64,000 nt of DNA from Candidatus Eiseniibacteriota bacterium (GTDB lineage Bacteria; Eisenbacteria; RBG-16-71-46; CAIMUX01): assembly GCA_020633975.1 (NCBI GenBank), contig JACKCR010000007.1, forward strand, positions 1-64,000, given 5' to 3'. Position 1 is the stretch's first letter. The number at the start of each line of letters is the position of its first letter. Shown here piece by piece: positions 8,211-18,410 of this stretch. Position numbers and translations under genes: made by a program. Under the pieces are notes generated by a model. That model had not been told where the DNA came from. It searched no databases and saw only the letters and a list, made by a program, of their open reading frames with translations.

Positions 8211-10097
8211 TCAGCGGCCGTCCAGGTCCAGGTTTCGTGTCACGCGGGTGCCGTCTCGGCGGAAGGCGTCCAGGTAGAGGGCGATCCTCCGTCTGGCTTC
8301 TTCCAGGTCGTGGTTGTTCAGGTTCAGATTCAGTAGGTCGATGTACCACGGGGCTTTGACCGGCTCCCTGACATAGGTTTCGACGATCTCCCGGGCGATC
8401 GGTAGCGTCGTCGTCTTGGAAACGTCGAAAACGTCCCGGTTGCCGGCCTTTAGGAGCTTCTCGTACTCCTCCGAGAGGAGTTGGAGGAAGAGGGCCTCGT
8501 CGAACCGGCCCCCATTGGGGCGAATTGGGTCGGGCTCGGTGAGTTCGGCTCCCTTGTGGAGCCACTCCCAGAGGATGCTGAGCCGGATCTCGCCCGTCGC
8601 CATGTCCTCCATGAGGTAGAGGACGTCGTCGTTCCCGAAGAAATCGGCGGGCTTCAAGGCCGCGGCCTGGAGGCCCTGCCCGAAGGCGTTGCCGTACTGG
8701 AGGGCGACGCTGAGGAGATCCCGGGCGCCCCGGACGGTCCTCGGAGCGGGTTCCAGTAGCATCAGCCCATCCGCGTCCGCCTGCGTGTAGGTGAGGGGCG
8801 GGAACTTGCGACCGAGCTGATTGGCGTCTCCCACCGACTCCCAAACCGGGCGGACGATGTGGACCATCTTCCAGTGCGCCACCCATTTGCCGCTCGCCCC
8901 GGCCGTCTGCTCCCGCTCTGCGCCGGCGACGGCCTTGGCCATGCTCGTCGCCACCCCCTGCTCGGACCCGACGGGGATGTTCGGCTCCATCCCGCCCTGC
9001 CAGAGGGCGAACCGGCCGTTCTCGTCCGGGGTGTTGACCGCCCGCCGGACCCGGTCCTCGTAGTTCCGCATGTAGCCGTAGGTCATCCCGATCGCGTCGA
9101 TGTTCGGGTTGTGGAAGCCGCCGTCCCAGGCCAGTGCGTCGGAAACGCTGTTGATGTAGTCCCAGCGGCCGGTGTTGTAGCCGACGAACCGGGGTGCGAG
9201 GGCCGCGCGGAGCTCCATGAGCTGGAACGACGCCTCGAGCTGCTCGACGAGGACGTAGGTGCGGACGACCCCGACGGGGAGGCCGAGTGCGTTCTCGAGC
9301 GCGGTCAGCATCTCGTTCCAGAGTGCCGCTTCTTCCGCCGTCTGGATCTTCGGCAGGTAGAGCACGATCGACCGACCCTCGCCCCGAAGGGTCTCCGCGT
9401 TGTTCGCCACGTAGAGGGCGGCATCGACGATCGATGCGGAGAATCCTTCGCCGTCTGACCACGCGATGTGACGGTCGTCGAGATGGAGGCCGCGCGCGCG
9501 GTAGATCCGGGTCGTGAAGTCCAGCTGCGCTCGCCAGTCCCCGACGATCTCCCGTCCGAAGAAGCCGCGGGCCCAGGTGTTCATCTCCCCCGCCACCGTC
9601 TCCGCGACCTGGAGGAACCGCGCGTCCCGTGCGAACGCGAGCTTCAGGTTCCGGTGGTTGTCGAGAGACATGGTCGACACCTGACCGAGCGCATCTTCTC
9701 CGTCGAACATCCAGCCGTCGGCACCCGAGAGGAGCGCATAGGCGACGTTCCGAAGACTCGACTCGAGCGACGCGTTCGGCTTCGCGCCCGGACCTGTCCC
9801 CTGGATCCATTGCCGCTGGAGGTCGGGCGGAATCTCTCCACCGGCGAACCGCCCCGCGCGCGCGTCGGCAACGCGGAGGTTCGTCCGTGGGATGACCTCG
9901 TCCTCGGAAAGGAACTCGATCCTCTCCTTGTTGGCAAACCGCTCGGCCCGGCGTCGCGTTCTCTTCTCCATCAACGCCTTCCGCTCGAGGTCGAACGGCG
10001 CGAGCTGATGGATGAGGTCGACCGCTCGGTCACCGAAGATGTCCGCGTACTTGGTTTGGATCCCCTCGGGGATGACGACACGGGCAGGCGTGGACAT
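8211..10097 (-). CDS. aceB: Malate synthase
   Basis: 628 residues from the ATG at 10097, chosen because GGGAG lies 6 bases upstream and the protein then opens STPARVVIPEG. Condenses glyoxylate with acetyl-CoA to malate, the second step of the glyoxylate bypass. Family signals: ADGWMFDGEDALGQVSTMS (active-site acid segment), LGLPVGVVRTYVLVEQLEAS and VGYNTGRWDYINSVSDAL, which corresponds to the malate synthase signature GLNCGRWDYIFS. It is about 90 residues longer than enterobacterial AceB, mainly through extra sequence at both ends. First gene of an aceB-aceA unit, implying growth on acetate or fatty acids. A possible -10 (TACAAT) lies 50 bases upstream. Confidence 0.9.
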   Translation of the reverse strand: MSTPARVVIPEGIQTKYADIFGDRAVDLIHQLAPFDLERKALMEKRTRRRAERFANKERIEFLSEDEVIPRTNLRVADARAGRFAGGEIPPDLQRQWIQGTGPGAKPNASLESSLRNVAYALLSGADGWMFDGEDALGQVSTMSLDNHRNLKLAFARDARFLQVAETVAGEMNTWARGFFGREIVGDWRAQLDFTTRIYRARGLHLDDRHIAWSDGEGFSASIVDAALYVANNAETLRGEGRSIVLYLPKIQTAEEAALWNEMLTALENALGLPVGVVRTYVLVEQLEASFQLMELRAALAPRFVGYNTGRWDYINSVSDALAWDGGFHNPNIDAIGMTYGYMRNYEDRVRRAVNTPDENGRFALWQGGMEPNIPVGSEQGVATSMAKAVAGAEREQTAGASGKWVAHWKMVHIVRPVWESVGDANQLGRKFPPLTYTQADADGLMLLEPAPRTVRGARDLLSVALQYGNAFGQGLQAAALKPADFFGNDDVLYLMEDMATGEIRLSILWEWLHKGAELTEPDPIRPNGGRFDEALFLQLLSEEYEKLLKAGNRDVFDVSKTTTLPIAREIVETYVREPVKAPWYIDLLNLNLNNHDLEEARRRIALYLDAFRRDGTRVTRNLDLDGR

Positions 10098-10146
10098 AGG
10101 AAGCTCCCGGATTCGTCGGTAGGCAAGTGTCACTACGCGTGGGGCC

Positions 10147-10152
10147 ATTGTA
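10147..10152 (-). promoter_or_regulatory. Possible -10 element for aceBA
   Basis: The minus strand reads TACAAT here, one change from TATAAT, about 50 bases upstream of the aceB start. The -35 region is poor (CTGTTC at 18-base spacing), so activator dependence or a false match are both possible. Confidence 0.25.
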
Positions 10153-10170
10153 GCCGGGGAGGGCGGTGAG

Positions 10171-10212
10171 GAACAGACGAGGGAGTGAAGCGAACAGACG
10201 AGGGAGTGAGGC
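10171..10212. repeat. Two tandem 21-base repeats upstream of aceB
   Basis: GAACAGACGAGGGAGTGAAG (plus C) is followed at once by a second copy with one change (A to G near the end). They lie between the sorting-domain gene and aceB, just upstream of the possible aceB promoter. Similar purine-rich GAGCGA/GAGTGA repeats occur at 8126-8160 and 31097-31144. Confidence 0.7.
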
Positions 10213-10309
10213 GCTCAGACCAGAGAGACCGGGCGAGCCTCCGTCGGAGTCGGGCGAACAGCCAACGGAGACCACACGAGGCCTCCGTCGGCGTGCGTCC
10301 TCGGGGTGG

Positions 10310-11626
10310 CTAGTCGAGGATCACGATCCTCGCGCTCGCGGGATTCGATTGGAGCGCGTCGGCGGCGACGAGACGGACGAAGTAGACCCCGGAGGGCACT
10401 CGGCGTCCCTGATCGTCACTCCCGCTCCACGTCACATGGTGGACGCCCGCACCGGCCACGCCGTGGAAGAGCGACGTCACGCGCCGGCCGTCGGCGGAGT
10501 GGACCGAAAGGTCCACCGCCTGCGGTGACTCGAGCTGGAATCGAACGAGGGAGTGTCCGCGCGTCGGGTTGGGACCCGTGCTGAGGTCGAACGAGGTCGT
10601 CTCCGCTTCGGGTACCGAGCTCGTGGCATCGGTGACGATCGTGAAGTCGTCGGCCCAGACGTAGAGAGCCTGGCCGACCTTGCCGTCGAGCTCTCGCACC
10701 TGGAACTTCGTGAAGCCGGGCGTATAGATCACGCCGAAGAACTGATGGGCGGGGCCGATCTTCCCTCCACCTAGCGGGAGTCCGTCGTCCAGCACGATCG
10801 ACACGTTGGAGTACCACATCCCACTGATGAAGCCTCCGACTCCGTAGAGAAGCCCGCCCTCGCTCGTACCGGTCACGCCGTCGTGATAGAGGCAATGCTC
10901 CGGCGGAACATCCACATCACACTCGGAGATCGTGCCGGTCGCATATCCGTGGTCCGGATCGTAGACCGCCCACTGTCCCGTGTGTGGTGGGCCGGACGTC
11001 GTGCTGATCGGGTTCTCGGCCGGTGGATCCGGATGGTTCGAGGTCCAGCGGATCCCCTGGTTCACGACTTCGGGGAGGTGGTTCGGAGTTCGCACTGCCT
11101 CCCAGGGACCGCTCTCGAAGCCTTCGAAGATGGTGGAATGCCCGAGCGCCGCGATCTCGGCCTGGAACGCCGCCTCGTGCCAGCAGGTGAAGAGGTCCGG
11201 CCCTCCCTCACAGGCGCTGAGCGTCACCGTCGCTTCGGCCGACACACTGCCAAACTCGGCCCGGTAGACGAAACTGTCGATGCCCGGAAAGCCGGCGCCC
11301 GGAACGTAGGTGAAGCTCCCATCCTCGGCGAGGTCGAGCGTCCCGAACGCGACGTTCGAGACGAGGACCGCGATCACACCGTTCTCACCCGCGCTCTCTC
11401 CATCCAGCCGGTCGTTCTCGAGGACGCCGAACGGCTCGACATCGAGGGCCGCGCCGAACGGGATGCCGTAGCGGTCGTCATTCGCAACGAGGTCCTGGGC
11501 CGCCACGGGATGCGCCAATGCTCCGAGGACGACCCCCGCGGTGGCGCACAGAGCGACAACCCGGAGGGACCCCAGATCCGTCACGACCCGTGTTCCAAAC
11601 TTCCTGACCCGATTCGTCTTGCGCAC
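10310..11626 (-). CDS. Secreted protein with cadherin-like repeat and sorting-type C-terminus
   Basis: 438 residues from a GTG at 11626, picked because GGAGGCGAGGTACC precedes it; longer frames upstream lack a ribosome site. A basic N-terminus leads into the hydrophobic LRVVALCATAGVVLGALA and AQ cleavage site. Then comes an Ig/cadherin-like repeat (VANDDRYGIPFG, VLENDRLDG, SFTYVPGAGFPGIDSFVYRA), the pattern of outer-surface VCBS/cadherin-type domains. The middle (about 115-340) is a Gly/Trp-rich beta domain of unknown type with paired Cys. The last 90 residues are the FlgD/Ig-like module: LSTGPNPTRGHSLVRFQL, HSADGRRVTSL, WSGSDDQGRRVPSGVYFVRL. Likely secreted or surface anchored; function unknown. 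Confidence 0.78.
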   Translation of the reverse strand: MRKTNRVRKFGTRVVTDLGSLRVVALCATAGVVLGALAHPVAAQDLVANDDRYGIPFGAALDVEPFGVLENDRLDGESAGENGVIAVLVSNVAFGTLDLAEDGSFTYVPGAGFPGIDSFVYRAEFGSVSAEATVTLSACEGGPDLFTCWHEAAFQAEIAALGHSTIFEGFESGPWEAVRTPNHLPEVVNQGIRWTSNHPDPPAENPISTTSGPPHTGQWAVYDPDHGYATGTISECDVDVPPEHCLYHDGVTGTSEGGLLYGVGGFISGMWYSNVSIVLDDGLPLGGGKIGPAHQFFGVIYTPGFTKFQVRELDGKVGQALYVWADDFTIVTDATSSVPEAETTSFDLSTGPNPTRGHSLVRFQLESPQAVDLSVHSADGRRVTSLFHGVAGAGVHHVTWSGSDDQGRRVPSGVYFVRLVAADALQSNPASARIVILD

Positions 11627-11890
11627 GGTACCTCGCCTCCTCGTTCGACCGAAATCCATCCGGGCACCCCCCGTTCGTCGGCGACCAACGAGCCGAACGG
11701 GACGGGGTCCCCACGGGCCGATGCGCGTGTTTCCGATTCGATACGTCTCGGGCAGATCAGCTGCGACCGGACCTTTGCGGTTCAACGAATCGCCACCCAG
11801 GAGTCGTGTACAAACTGACGTCTTCGCGTCTGTGCGCGCAATTGGGTATGGTCCCCGGGAAGGTCAACTCCCCGAGATGTGGAGGCCTGA

Positions 11891-12910
11891 ATGGACCTCG
11901 CCTTCCGTTGCCCCCATTGCGGGTCTGTGATCCGCACACAGTACCTCTCCCCCGGGGAGCCCGCTCTGTGCCGAAACTGTGGACAGAGCGCACCAGCACC
12001 GGCCGAGAGCGACCCGGACGTCGTCGACCTACCGCCAGTCCCATCGTCCGAGGCGGCGCAAGACCTCCCGGCCGGGGCCGGCGGCGTGTCCGAGACCACA
12101 TCTTGGCTCGGGTACGCGGACGGATCACAAGCAGGTCCACCGCCGATCCCAGACCAATACGGGGACCCGGCTACCAGCGGGTGGCATCAGGCCCCACAGT
12201 TCTCCGTTTCCAGGGTCCTATCCGTCATGTTCCGAGAGTCGCTGGCCGGTGCCATCCCCTACGGACTGATCTCGCTGGTGTCGCTCCTGCCGGTCTTCCT
12301 CACGGGGGGACTCGCCAGTGATGGCACCGACTTCGGAATCGAGACCGTCGGACAGCTCGTATCGAATCTGATGTCGCCACTCACGACGGCAGCGATCATC
12401 GCCGCTACCTACGAACGCCTCCAAGGAAAGAAGCGCGACTGGGGAGTGGTCGTGCAGACTGCGCTGCGTCGTTGGCTACCCCTCGTAGTGATCAACATCC
12501 TCGTCACCATCTTGATCTCCCTCGGGTTCCTCCTTCTCTTCGTTCCTGGGATCTTCGCGGCAATTGCATTCGCGGTCGTCGGGCCAAGCTGCATCGTAGA
12601 AGACAAGGGGATCGGCGACAGCATGAGTCGGAGCTCCGAACTTGCGACCGGGTTTCGGTGGCGCGTCCTGGGATACCAATGTGCGTATCTCCTGCTGGTC
12701 GGATTGATCATCGTCATTCCGCTCGTTCTGGTCTTTTCGGCCTTCACGGAGGAATCGGGCGTGGGATCGATCGCGCAGTCCGTGGTGATCTCGGCCATCT
12801 CGGTGATCGTGGAGGTCACGTCCGCAGTCGGAGCCACCGCCCTCTACCGCGAGCTCCGCGCCGCAAAGGGGGAGTTCGACCAGTCGGAACTCCTGTCGGT
12901 CTTCGAGTGA
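11891..12910 (+). CDS. Zinc-ribbon multi-pass membrane protein
   Basis: 339 residues; GGAG lies 6 bases before the ATG. The N-terminus is a zinc ribbon (CPHCGS at 8-13, CRNCGQ at about 28-33). A Pro/Ala/Asp-rich linker follows to about residue 105, then at least five hydrophobic segments (for example GLISLVSLLPVFL, LPLVVINILVTILISLGFLL, CAYLLLVGLIIVIPLVLVF). The core VGPSCIVEDKGIGDSMSRS is like that of YciC/DUF975-type membrane proteins, where a loop with V.E..G...A..RS recurs. It heads the seven-gene operon running to 19405, with a 27-base gap to the next gene, so it may act with the MoxR/DUF58 module at the membrane. Confidence 0.75.
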   Translation: MDLAFRCPHCGSVIRTQYLSPGEPALCRNCGQSAPAPAESDPDVVDLPPVPSSEAAQDLPAGAGGVSETTSWLGYADGSQAGPPPIPDQYGDPATSGWHQAPQFSVSRVLSVMFRESLAGAIPYGLISLVSLLPVFLTGGLASDGTDFGIETVGQLVSNLMSPLTTAAIIAATYERLQGKKRDWGVVVQTALRRWLPLVVINILVTILISLGFLLLFVPGIFAAIAFAVVGPSCIVEDKGIGDSMSRSSELATGFRWRVLGYQCAYLLLVGLIIVIPLVLVFSAFTEESGVGSIAQSVVISAISVIVEVTSAVGATALYRELRAAKGEFDQSELLSVFE

Positions 12911-12937
12911 GGGAAAGCGGAACCTTGGACTTCCTAC

Positions 12938-13660
12938 GTGGCTAGCTTTGGCGGCAGAACTAGACACTGCGGGCCCGCCGAGTTCCTCAGCGTGCTCGTC
13001 GTGCTCCTCTGCGTCATCGGGTCACTCGTCGGCGTCGCCACGAACGCCACGGCGGAAGGCGGAACCGGCGGGCTCGACGAACTCCACCGGATTCTGGAAG
13101 ACGGGGAGTATCAAACCTCCTATCCCACGCAGGTCGAGCGAGAGCCCGCCGACTACCGTCGCCCCAAGCTCGCGCCGCAGACCGGTGCCGTTCCCCAAGC
13201 GTTCCTCATCGGTGTCGGACTGCTGCTTCTCTTCTTCCTCGCCACGCAGATCGTGCGTGAGGTCCAGGATCGCCGAATGCTCGCAGCCGGAAACACGGCG
13301 ACGACAACGGGACCTTCGGCGGTCCAACTCGCGATTCCGTGGGATGGCATCGACGAACTCGTTCGCGATGGCCGTTTCGCTGCGGCAGTCCGAGAACTCC
13401 TCCGCCGAACGTTCGAGTCCCTCGCCTCCCACCAACGGCTGGTCCTACGCGACGCATTCACGTCTCGCGAGGTGGTCCGCCGCCTTCAACTGTCCGACGA
13501 CGGGCGCGGCGCACTCACCGATCTCGCAACGACGGTCGAACACTCGCTCTTCGGCGGGGAGGACGTGGACGAAGCGGACTATCGGCGTTGCCTTGGCGCG
13601 TACCACACGCTCGTCGACACGCTGAAGAGCGGCTCGGCCAGTGAGGAAGCGCGGCCGTGA
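12938..13660 (+). CDS. DUF4129-domain membrane protein
   Basis: 240 residues from a GTG at 12938; the ribosome site is weak, so the start is tentative. An N-terminal helix (FLSVLVVLLCVIGSLVGVA), a periplasmic stretch of about 80 residues and a second helix (FLIGVGLLLLFFLATQIV) precede a cytoplasmic domain. In it, LVRDGRFAAAVRELLRRTFESL and VLRDAFTSREVVRRL, then VEHSLFGGEDVDEADYRRC, fit DUF4129. Such proteins are regular partners of MoxR ATPases and DUF58 proteins. The stop overlaps the next gene's GTG (GTGA at 13657-13660). Confidence 0.8.
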   Translation: MASFGGRTRHCGPAEFLSVLVVLLCVIGSLVGVATNATAEGGTGGLDELHRILEDGEYQTSYPTQVEREPADYRRPKLAPQTGAVPQAFLIGVGLLLLFFLATQIVREVQDRRMLAAGNTATTTGPSAVQLAIPWDGIDELVRDGRFAAAVRELLRRTFESLASHQRLVLRDAFTSREVVRRLQLSDDGRGALTDLATTVEHSLFGGEDVDEADYRRCLGAYHTLVDTLKSGSASEEARP

Positions 13661-15123
13661 GCGGACCGGAGTTCCAAGGCCGTTCTGGACTGCTCTTCTT
13701 GGCCGCAGCGATCTCGGTCGCCGCCCTCGTCGTGCTGATGGTCTGGGACGGACCTCCTCCGCAAACGGATCGGGGTATGGCCGGACCGAAGGGACGGTCG
13801 GCATCCGCACCCGGCGCATTCGTGGAGTGGCTCCGAGCACGAGGCGAGGACGTGCGGACCTCCCGGGTGCGGACGAGTGACAAGCTGGACGAGGGAGACC
13901 TCGTGTTCTTCCTCGAGCCCCGGGTGACCGAGAGCAACGTCATGTGGGTGGAAGCGCGACTCTTCGACGCGTGGATGAACGGAATCGTCGTGCTCGTCCT
14001 CCCGAAGTGGGTCGGGATCCCGGACCGGAGCCATCCCGGTTGGATCGAGTCCGCCGTACTCGAGAACGTCCAAGTGCCAGAGTCGACACTCGACCTCGCC
14101 CTCATCCTCATCGCGATGCACGGCCGTTGGGAGGGACAGACCTTCGTTTGGCTAGGAGACGAGCAGCTCCACGACGACGCGATCCTCGACGAGACGTCGG
14201 TCGAGGAGACGATTCCAGACCTGATGACGGACGATCGCACTGCAGACGACCTGACACCGGGCGATAGGTCGAGGCCCCACACGCAGCCGACGCACGACGG
14301 TGACGCAACCGACGCGAACGTGGATACCGCGCCCGCCCCAGACGAGACCTACGTGCCGAAGATCGCACGGTACGACGAGTCCGCCTTCGGCATCCCGCAG
14401 CTCCAGACGCTCTCCACGGACGGAACGCAGTGGCGACCCGTCGTGGACGGGCCAGATGGCATCGTCGCGGCGGAACTCGCGCCGGACTTCTTCGTGCTGG
14501 TCGATCCCGACCTGATCTCGAACGCGGGAATCGGCCAGGGCGCAAACGGACGCCACGTCCTCACGCTCCTCAGCCGGATCGGCGAACACGGAGCGATCTG
14601 GATCGACGAGTCGGTTCACTTCGCTTCGGGCGGCGGAAGTCTCTGGGCCGAGCTCGTGCGGTTTCCGCTCGTACTCATCACCGTGCACGTCCTCGCGTTC
14701 TTCGCGCTCGCGGCGTGGGCGGGAACGCAGCGCTTCGGACCGACCAGAGGTTTCGGCCCGCGATTCCATGTCGGAAAGGAGCACCTCGTCGAGCATACGG
14801 CGGAACTGCTCCAGCTCGCGGGTCATGGTGGGTATAGCCTCGCCCGCTATCTCGCGCTCATAGAGTCTGACGTCTCCGCGTCCCTCGGTTGGGGCGAACT
14901 CCCCCGAACGGAAAGACGACGAAGATTGCTCGCCCTGGGACAGTCGGTGGGCGAAGACGGACTGCAGAAGGAACGACGGGACGACCTCTCGACCCTCGAA
15001 CGCGAGGTGAACGAACTGACCGGAACCGAAGTGCCTCCAGCCGTGCTTCTCCAGATGGCCGAGAGGATCGATGCTTGGAGACGAGGTACCCTCTACGGAA
15101 GGAGGAGCGATGGAGCTCGCTGA
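13657..15123 (+). CDS. DUF4350-domain membrane protein
   Basis: 488 residues, GTG start overlapping the DUF4129 stop. Helices at about 11-29 ([19 protein letters not shown]) and about 337-357 ([21 protein letters not shown]) bracket a large periplasmic part. It begins [20 protein letters not shown], the opening of DUF4350, and resembles glutamine-amidotransferase-fold domains without a catalytic triad. An acidic, Thr/Asp-rich insert lies at about 188-230. The cytoplasmic tail ([31 protein letters not shown]) matches the helical end of this family. It sits between DUF4129 and MoxR, as in the actinobacterial Rv3690-Rv3695 type cluster. The following moxR gene starts inside its last codons. Confidence 0.8.
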   Translation: MSGPEFQGRSGLLFLAAAISVAALVVLMVWDGPPPQTDRGMAGPKGRSASAPGAFVEWLRARGEDVRTSRVRTSDKLDEGDLVFFLEPRVTESNVMWVEARLFDAWMNGIVVLVLPKWVGIPDRSHPGWIESAVLENVQVPESTLDLALILIAMHGRWEGQTFVWLGDEQLHDDAILDETSVEETIPDLMTDDRTADDLTPGDRSRPHTQPTHDGDATDANVDTAPAPDETYVPKIARYDESAFGIPQLQTLSTDGTQWRPVVDGPDGIVAAELAPDFFVLVDPDLISNAGIGQGANGRHVLTLLSRIGEHGAIWIDESVHFASGGGSLWAELVRFPLVLITVHVLAFFALAAWAGTQRFGPTRGFGPRFHVGKEHLVEHTAELLQLAGHGGYSLARYLALIESDVSASLGWGELPRTERRRRLLALGQSVGEDGLQKERRDDLSTLEREVNELTGTEVPPAVLLQMAERIDAWRRGTLYGRRSDGAR

Positions 15124-16066
15124 GGTTCAGGATCTGGCAGGGCGGCTCGAAGAAGCGATCGCGCGCGTGGTCGTGGGCCAGGAACGTGCGGTCGAGCTGC
15201 TCCTCACGGCGCTCTTCTCCGAGGGGCACGTTCTACTGGAGGGCGCGCCCGGTTCGGGAAAGACGCTCCTCGCGAGAACCTTCGCGACCTGCCTGGAGCT
15301 CGAGTTCACGCGGATACAGTTCACGCCGGATCTCATGCCAGGGGACGTTCTCGGAACGAACATCTTCGACTTCAAGACCGGCGACTTCCAGCTCACGCGT
15401 GGCCCGATCTTCACCGACTTCCTGCTCGCGGACGAGATCAACCGCACCCCGCCCAAGACGCAAGCCGCGCTCCTCCAGGCCATGGCCGAACGGAGCGTGA
15501 CCATCGACGGAGAAACGCATCCGCTGAGGGACGAGTTCCTCGTCGTCGCCACGCAGAATCCGATCGAGCACGAGGGCACCTATCCGCTTCCCGAAGCGCA
15601 ACTGGACCGATTCCTCTTCAAGACCATCGTGCCCTTCCCATCGCGGGAGGAAGAGATCGACATCGTCCGGCTCCACGGCCATCGAAGCGCGACTCCCAGG
15701 CCCGAGGAGTTCGGCCTCGCGCCGGTCACGAATCGTAGCGGGATCGCCTCGGCGAGAGAGTGCGTCCGTGCCCTTCGTATCGCGGACGAAGTGGTCGCCT
15801 ACATCGTCGACCTGGTCCGCACGACCCGCGAGCATCCTTCGATTCTCCACGGTGGGTCTCCCCGCGCCGCGAACATGATCGCTACCGGCTCCCGCGCCCT
15901 CGCCGCGATCCGTGGGCGCGACTTCGTCCTACCCGACGACGTGAAGGAGCTGTTCCTGCCCGCCATGCGGCACCGGGTCGTCCTCTCCCCCGCCGCGGAG
16001 GTGGAGGGGTTGTCGGTCGACACGATCCTCGAGGGGATTCTGGACTCGGTCCGAGCGCCGCGATGA
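15110..16066 (+). CDS. MoxR-family AAA+ ATPase
   Basis: 318 residues from the ATG at 15110, which has GGAGGAGCG directly upstream; it overlaps the previous gene by 14 bases. Walker A is GAPGSGKT (about residues 43-50), Walker B is FLLADEINR, sensor 1 is VVATQNPIE, and the MoxR signatures [17 protein letters not shown] and [10 protein letters not shown] are present. MoxR ATPases act as chaperone-like factors that mature or regulate partner proteins carrying VWA/DUF58 domains; the DUF58 gene follows with an ATGA overlap. Confidence 0.93.
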   Translation: MELAEVQDLAGRLEEAIARVVVGQERAVELLLTALFSEGHVLLEGAPGSGKTLLARTFATCLELEFTRIQFTPDLMPGDVLGTNIFDFKTGDFQLTRGPIFTDFLLADEINRTPPKTQAALLQAMAERSVTIDGETHPLRDEFLVVATQNPIEHEGTYPLPEAQLDRFLFKTIVPFPSREEEIDIVRLHGHRSATPRPEEFGLAPVTNRSGIASARECVRALRIADEVVAYIVDLVRTTREHPSILHGGSPRAANMIATGSRALAAIRGRDFVLPDDVKELFLPAMRHRVVLSPAAEVEGLSVDTILEGILDSVRAPR

Positions 16067-17385
16067 GACCTCGCTTCCATCCGACCGGACGAGCCCTCGT
16101 GCTCGCATCCCTTGGACTCGTACTCGCGGTCCTCTCCGTGGTCGTCTCGAGCCAGCTGGCCCCACTCTGGGTGGTGTTCTGGATCGTCTTCGCCTTGGCG
16201 CTAGCGGTGGACTTCCTGCGGATCGGATCCGGACGCCACTTTCGCGCCAGCCTCAGCCTCCCCCCAACTCTTCCGGTCGGCCGCGAGTGCGCCGTGCCAC
16301 TCCGGATCGAGGAAACGCGGGGCAAGACACATCTCACCGATGTCGCGATTTCGCTCTCCGCCGATCTCGATCCGATCCCACAAACCCGTGTGGAGATCGC
16401 CGAAGGTCGCGCGGACTTGCTGCTTCCGATGCGTGTGCAGCGACGGGGACGGGTGCGGGTGCACTCCGTACACCTCCGCTACCGTGGACCGTTCGGCCTC
16501 GTCCAGTGCACCGTCGTCCTCGCACTCGATGCAGAGAGCGTCGGAGTTCCCGACATCGCCCCCGTCCAGGAAGCCGCCATCCGCTTCTTCGGGTCGAGTG
16601 ACTTCAGGTCCGGGCTCAAGATCGAGCGGATCTTGGGCGAAGGCTCCGAGTTCGAGTCGCTGCGCGAGTACCTTCCCGGCCACGACCCACGCGTCATCGA
16701 CTGGAAAGCGTCGGCTCGCCACAAGCGGCTCTTCGTCCGTCAGTTCCGGGCCGAACGAAACCACCAGATCCTCCTCGGCCTCGATGTAGGACGGCTGATG
16801 GGCGAACCCCTGGCCGGCATTCCGAAGCTCGACCACGCCGTCCACGCCGCGCTCCTTCTCGGGTACGTTGGCCTCCGGACGGGAGACCGAGTCGGCTCCT
16901 ACGCATTCGACAGTCAGTTCCGCGGCTACTTCCCTCCGCGGTCGGGAGTACACGCATTCCCCGCCTTGCGGGCACAGGTCGCGTCGCTCGAGTACGGACA
17001 CGACGAAACGAACTTCACCCTGGGGCTCACCGACCTCGCGGGCCGGCTCGACCGTCGCTCCCTCGTCGTCGTTCTCTCGGACTTCGTCGACGCTGTCACC
17101 GCCGAACTCATGGTCGAGAACCTCGATCGACTCGCGAGGCGACACCTCGTCATCTTCGTCGCACTGCGGGATCCACTCTTCGGAGAAGTAACGCGCCGAA
17201 GCCCACGCACTGCCGGAGACGTCCACCGGGCCGCCGTCCTCCAGGGAATGGTGCAGGAACGGGAAAAGGTCCTTCGGCGGCTTCGTCGCTCGGGCATCGT
17301 CTGCATCGATGCAGAGCCGCTCGCCGTTAGAACGCAGCTCCTCAACCGGTACCTCGACGTGAAGCGACGGGAGCGGATTGCATGA
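16063..17385 (+). CDS. DUF58 (VWA-like) membrane protein
   Basis: 440 residues; start at the ATGA overlap with moxR. Two N-terminal hydrophobic segments ([20 protein letters not shown] and [18 protein letters not shown]) are followed by a beta-rich stretch and the DUF58 core [20 protein letters not shown], then [20 protein letters not shown]-like fold follows: [12 protein letters not shown] (the place of the metal-site DxSxS, here DVGR, so the classical MIDAS serines are absent) and [12 protein letters not shown]. Predicted partner and client of the MoxR ATPase. It overlaps the next gene by ATGA. Confidence 0.88.
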   Translation: MRPRFHPTGRALVLASLGLVLAVLSVVVSSQLAPLWVVFWIVFALALAVDFLRIGSGRHFRASLSLPPTLPVGRECAVPLRIEETRGKTHLTDVAISLSADLDPIPQTRVEIAEGRADLLLPMRVQRRGRVRVHSVHLRYRGPFGLVQCTVVLALDAESVGVPDIAPVQEAAIRFFGSSDFRSGLKIERILGEGSEFESLREYLPGHDPRVIDWKASARHKRLFVRQFRAERNHQILLGLDVGRLMGEPLAGIPKLDHAVHAALLLGYVGLRTGDRVGSYAFDSQFRGYFPPRSGVHAFPALRAQVASLEYGHDETNFTLGLTDLAGRLDRRSLVVVLSDFVDAVTAELMVENLDRLARRHLVIFVALRDPLFGEVTRRSPRTAGDVHRAAVLQGMVQEREKVLRRLRRSGIVCIDAEPLAVRTQLLNRYLDVKRRERIA

Positions 17386-18410
17386 CGACACCTACTCTGA
17401 GGTCGGTTCAGTTCCGCAGGGAGCGGGAGGCGTCGTGGAAGGAACTCGAAGCGCTCCTCGCGCGGGCAGAGAGCGCGGGACTCGCGCGCCTCGGAAGCGA
17501 CGAACTCGTCCGTCTGGTCGAACTCTATCGAGCGACAGGCTCCTCTCTCTCCGTCGCGCGGGCGATCTCCCTCGACCGGAACGTCCTCGAGTATCTGGAG
17601 CGGTTGACGCAACGCGCCTACATCGTGGTCTACGCCCCGCGACGGCGTTTCCTCGGGGCGATTGCGAACTTCTTCGCTCGCGACTTCCCCCGCCGAATCC
17701 GTGGGCTGCGGGTCCACCTGGCGATCACGATCGCCGTACTCGTCGCGTCGGTGTGGATGGGCGAACGGGTCGTACACTCCGACCCCGACCGGTTCTACTC
17801 GTTCGTCTCCGAGGAGATGGCACAAGGACGGGGACCCCACTCGGAGCCCGCGGAACTCCTCGAGATCCTCGAACGGAAGACAGACCCTTCCGACGACCTC
17901 TCACTCTTTGCGTCCGTCTTGCTGAGTCACAACGCACAGATCGGACTCCTCAGCTTCGGCCTCGGTTTCCTCGGAGGAATCCCCGCTTTGGTCCTGGTTC
18001 TCACCAACGGCCTCGGGTTGGGCGCGTTCGTCGCGATTCACGAACGAACGGGAATCGCCACCGAGTTCTGGGCCTGGGTGCTTCCCCACGGAGTCACCGA
18101 GCTGTTTGCCATGTGCCTCTGCGCTGCCGCGGGCCTCTCGGTCGGACAGACCCTGCTCTTCCCCGGTGCGTTCCGTCGATGGGAATCGCTGGCTCACGCG
18201 GGCCGGAACGCCGCAACCATCGTCGTCGGTGCGGTTGCTCTCTTCGTCGTTGCGGCAGCTCTCGAAGGCTTCTTTCGCCAGCTCGTGACTTCGCTCCCCG
18301 TGCGGTTCTCCGTCGCCAGCCTCTCCCTCGTACTGCTCGTGCTCTACATCACACGGGTTGGTCGGATGGATGATAGTGCGTCCGCGGAAGGCGGAGAGGG
18401 CGATCGATGA
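17382..18410 (+). CDS. SpoIIM-like (stage II sporulation protein M family) membrane protein
   Basis: 342 residues. A cytoplasmic helical N-terminus (about 1-85, containing ELEALLARAESAGLARLGSD and RAYIVVYAPRRRFLGAI) leads into multiple membrane segments. The SpoIIM/DUF95 core is ASVLLSHNAQIGLLSFGLGF, GGIPALVLVLTNGLGLGAFV and the conserved loop WVLPHGVTELFAM. In actinobacteria and many Gram-negatives this family sits with RDD, MoxR and DUF58 genes and has nothing to do with sporulation. ATGA overlaps at both ends couple it to its neighbours. Confidence 0.88.
   Translation: MTTPTLRSVQFRREREASWKELEALLARAESAGLARLGSDELVRLVELYRATGSSLSVARAISLDRNVLEYLERLTQRAYIVVYAPRRRFLGAIANFFARDFPRRIRGLRVHLAITIAVLVASVWMGERVVHSDPDRFYSFVSEEMAQGRGPHSEPAELLEILERKTDPSDDLSLFASVLLSHNAQIGLLSFGLGFLGGIPALVLVLTNGLGLGAFVAIHERTGIATEFWAWVLPHGVTELFAMCLCAAAGLSVGQTLLFPGAFRRWESLAHAGRNAATIVVGAVALFVVAAALEGFFRQLVTSLPVRFSVASLSLVLLVLYITRVGRMDDSASAEGGEGDR

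Noticed and set aside
7198-8277. 359-codon plus-strand frame over the start of aceA
   Set aside because: Antisense to the conserved aceA N-terminus; no domain.
15760-17385. 541-residue version of the DUF58 protein
   Set aside because: The first 101 residues overlap moxR in another frame; the ATGA start at 16063 gives the normal N-terminal helices.
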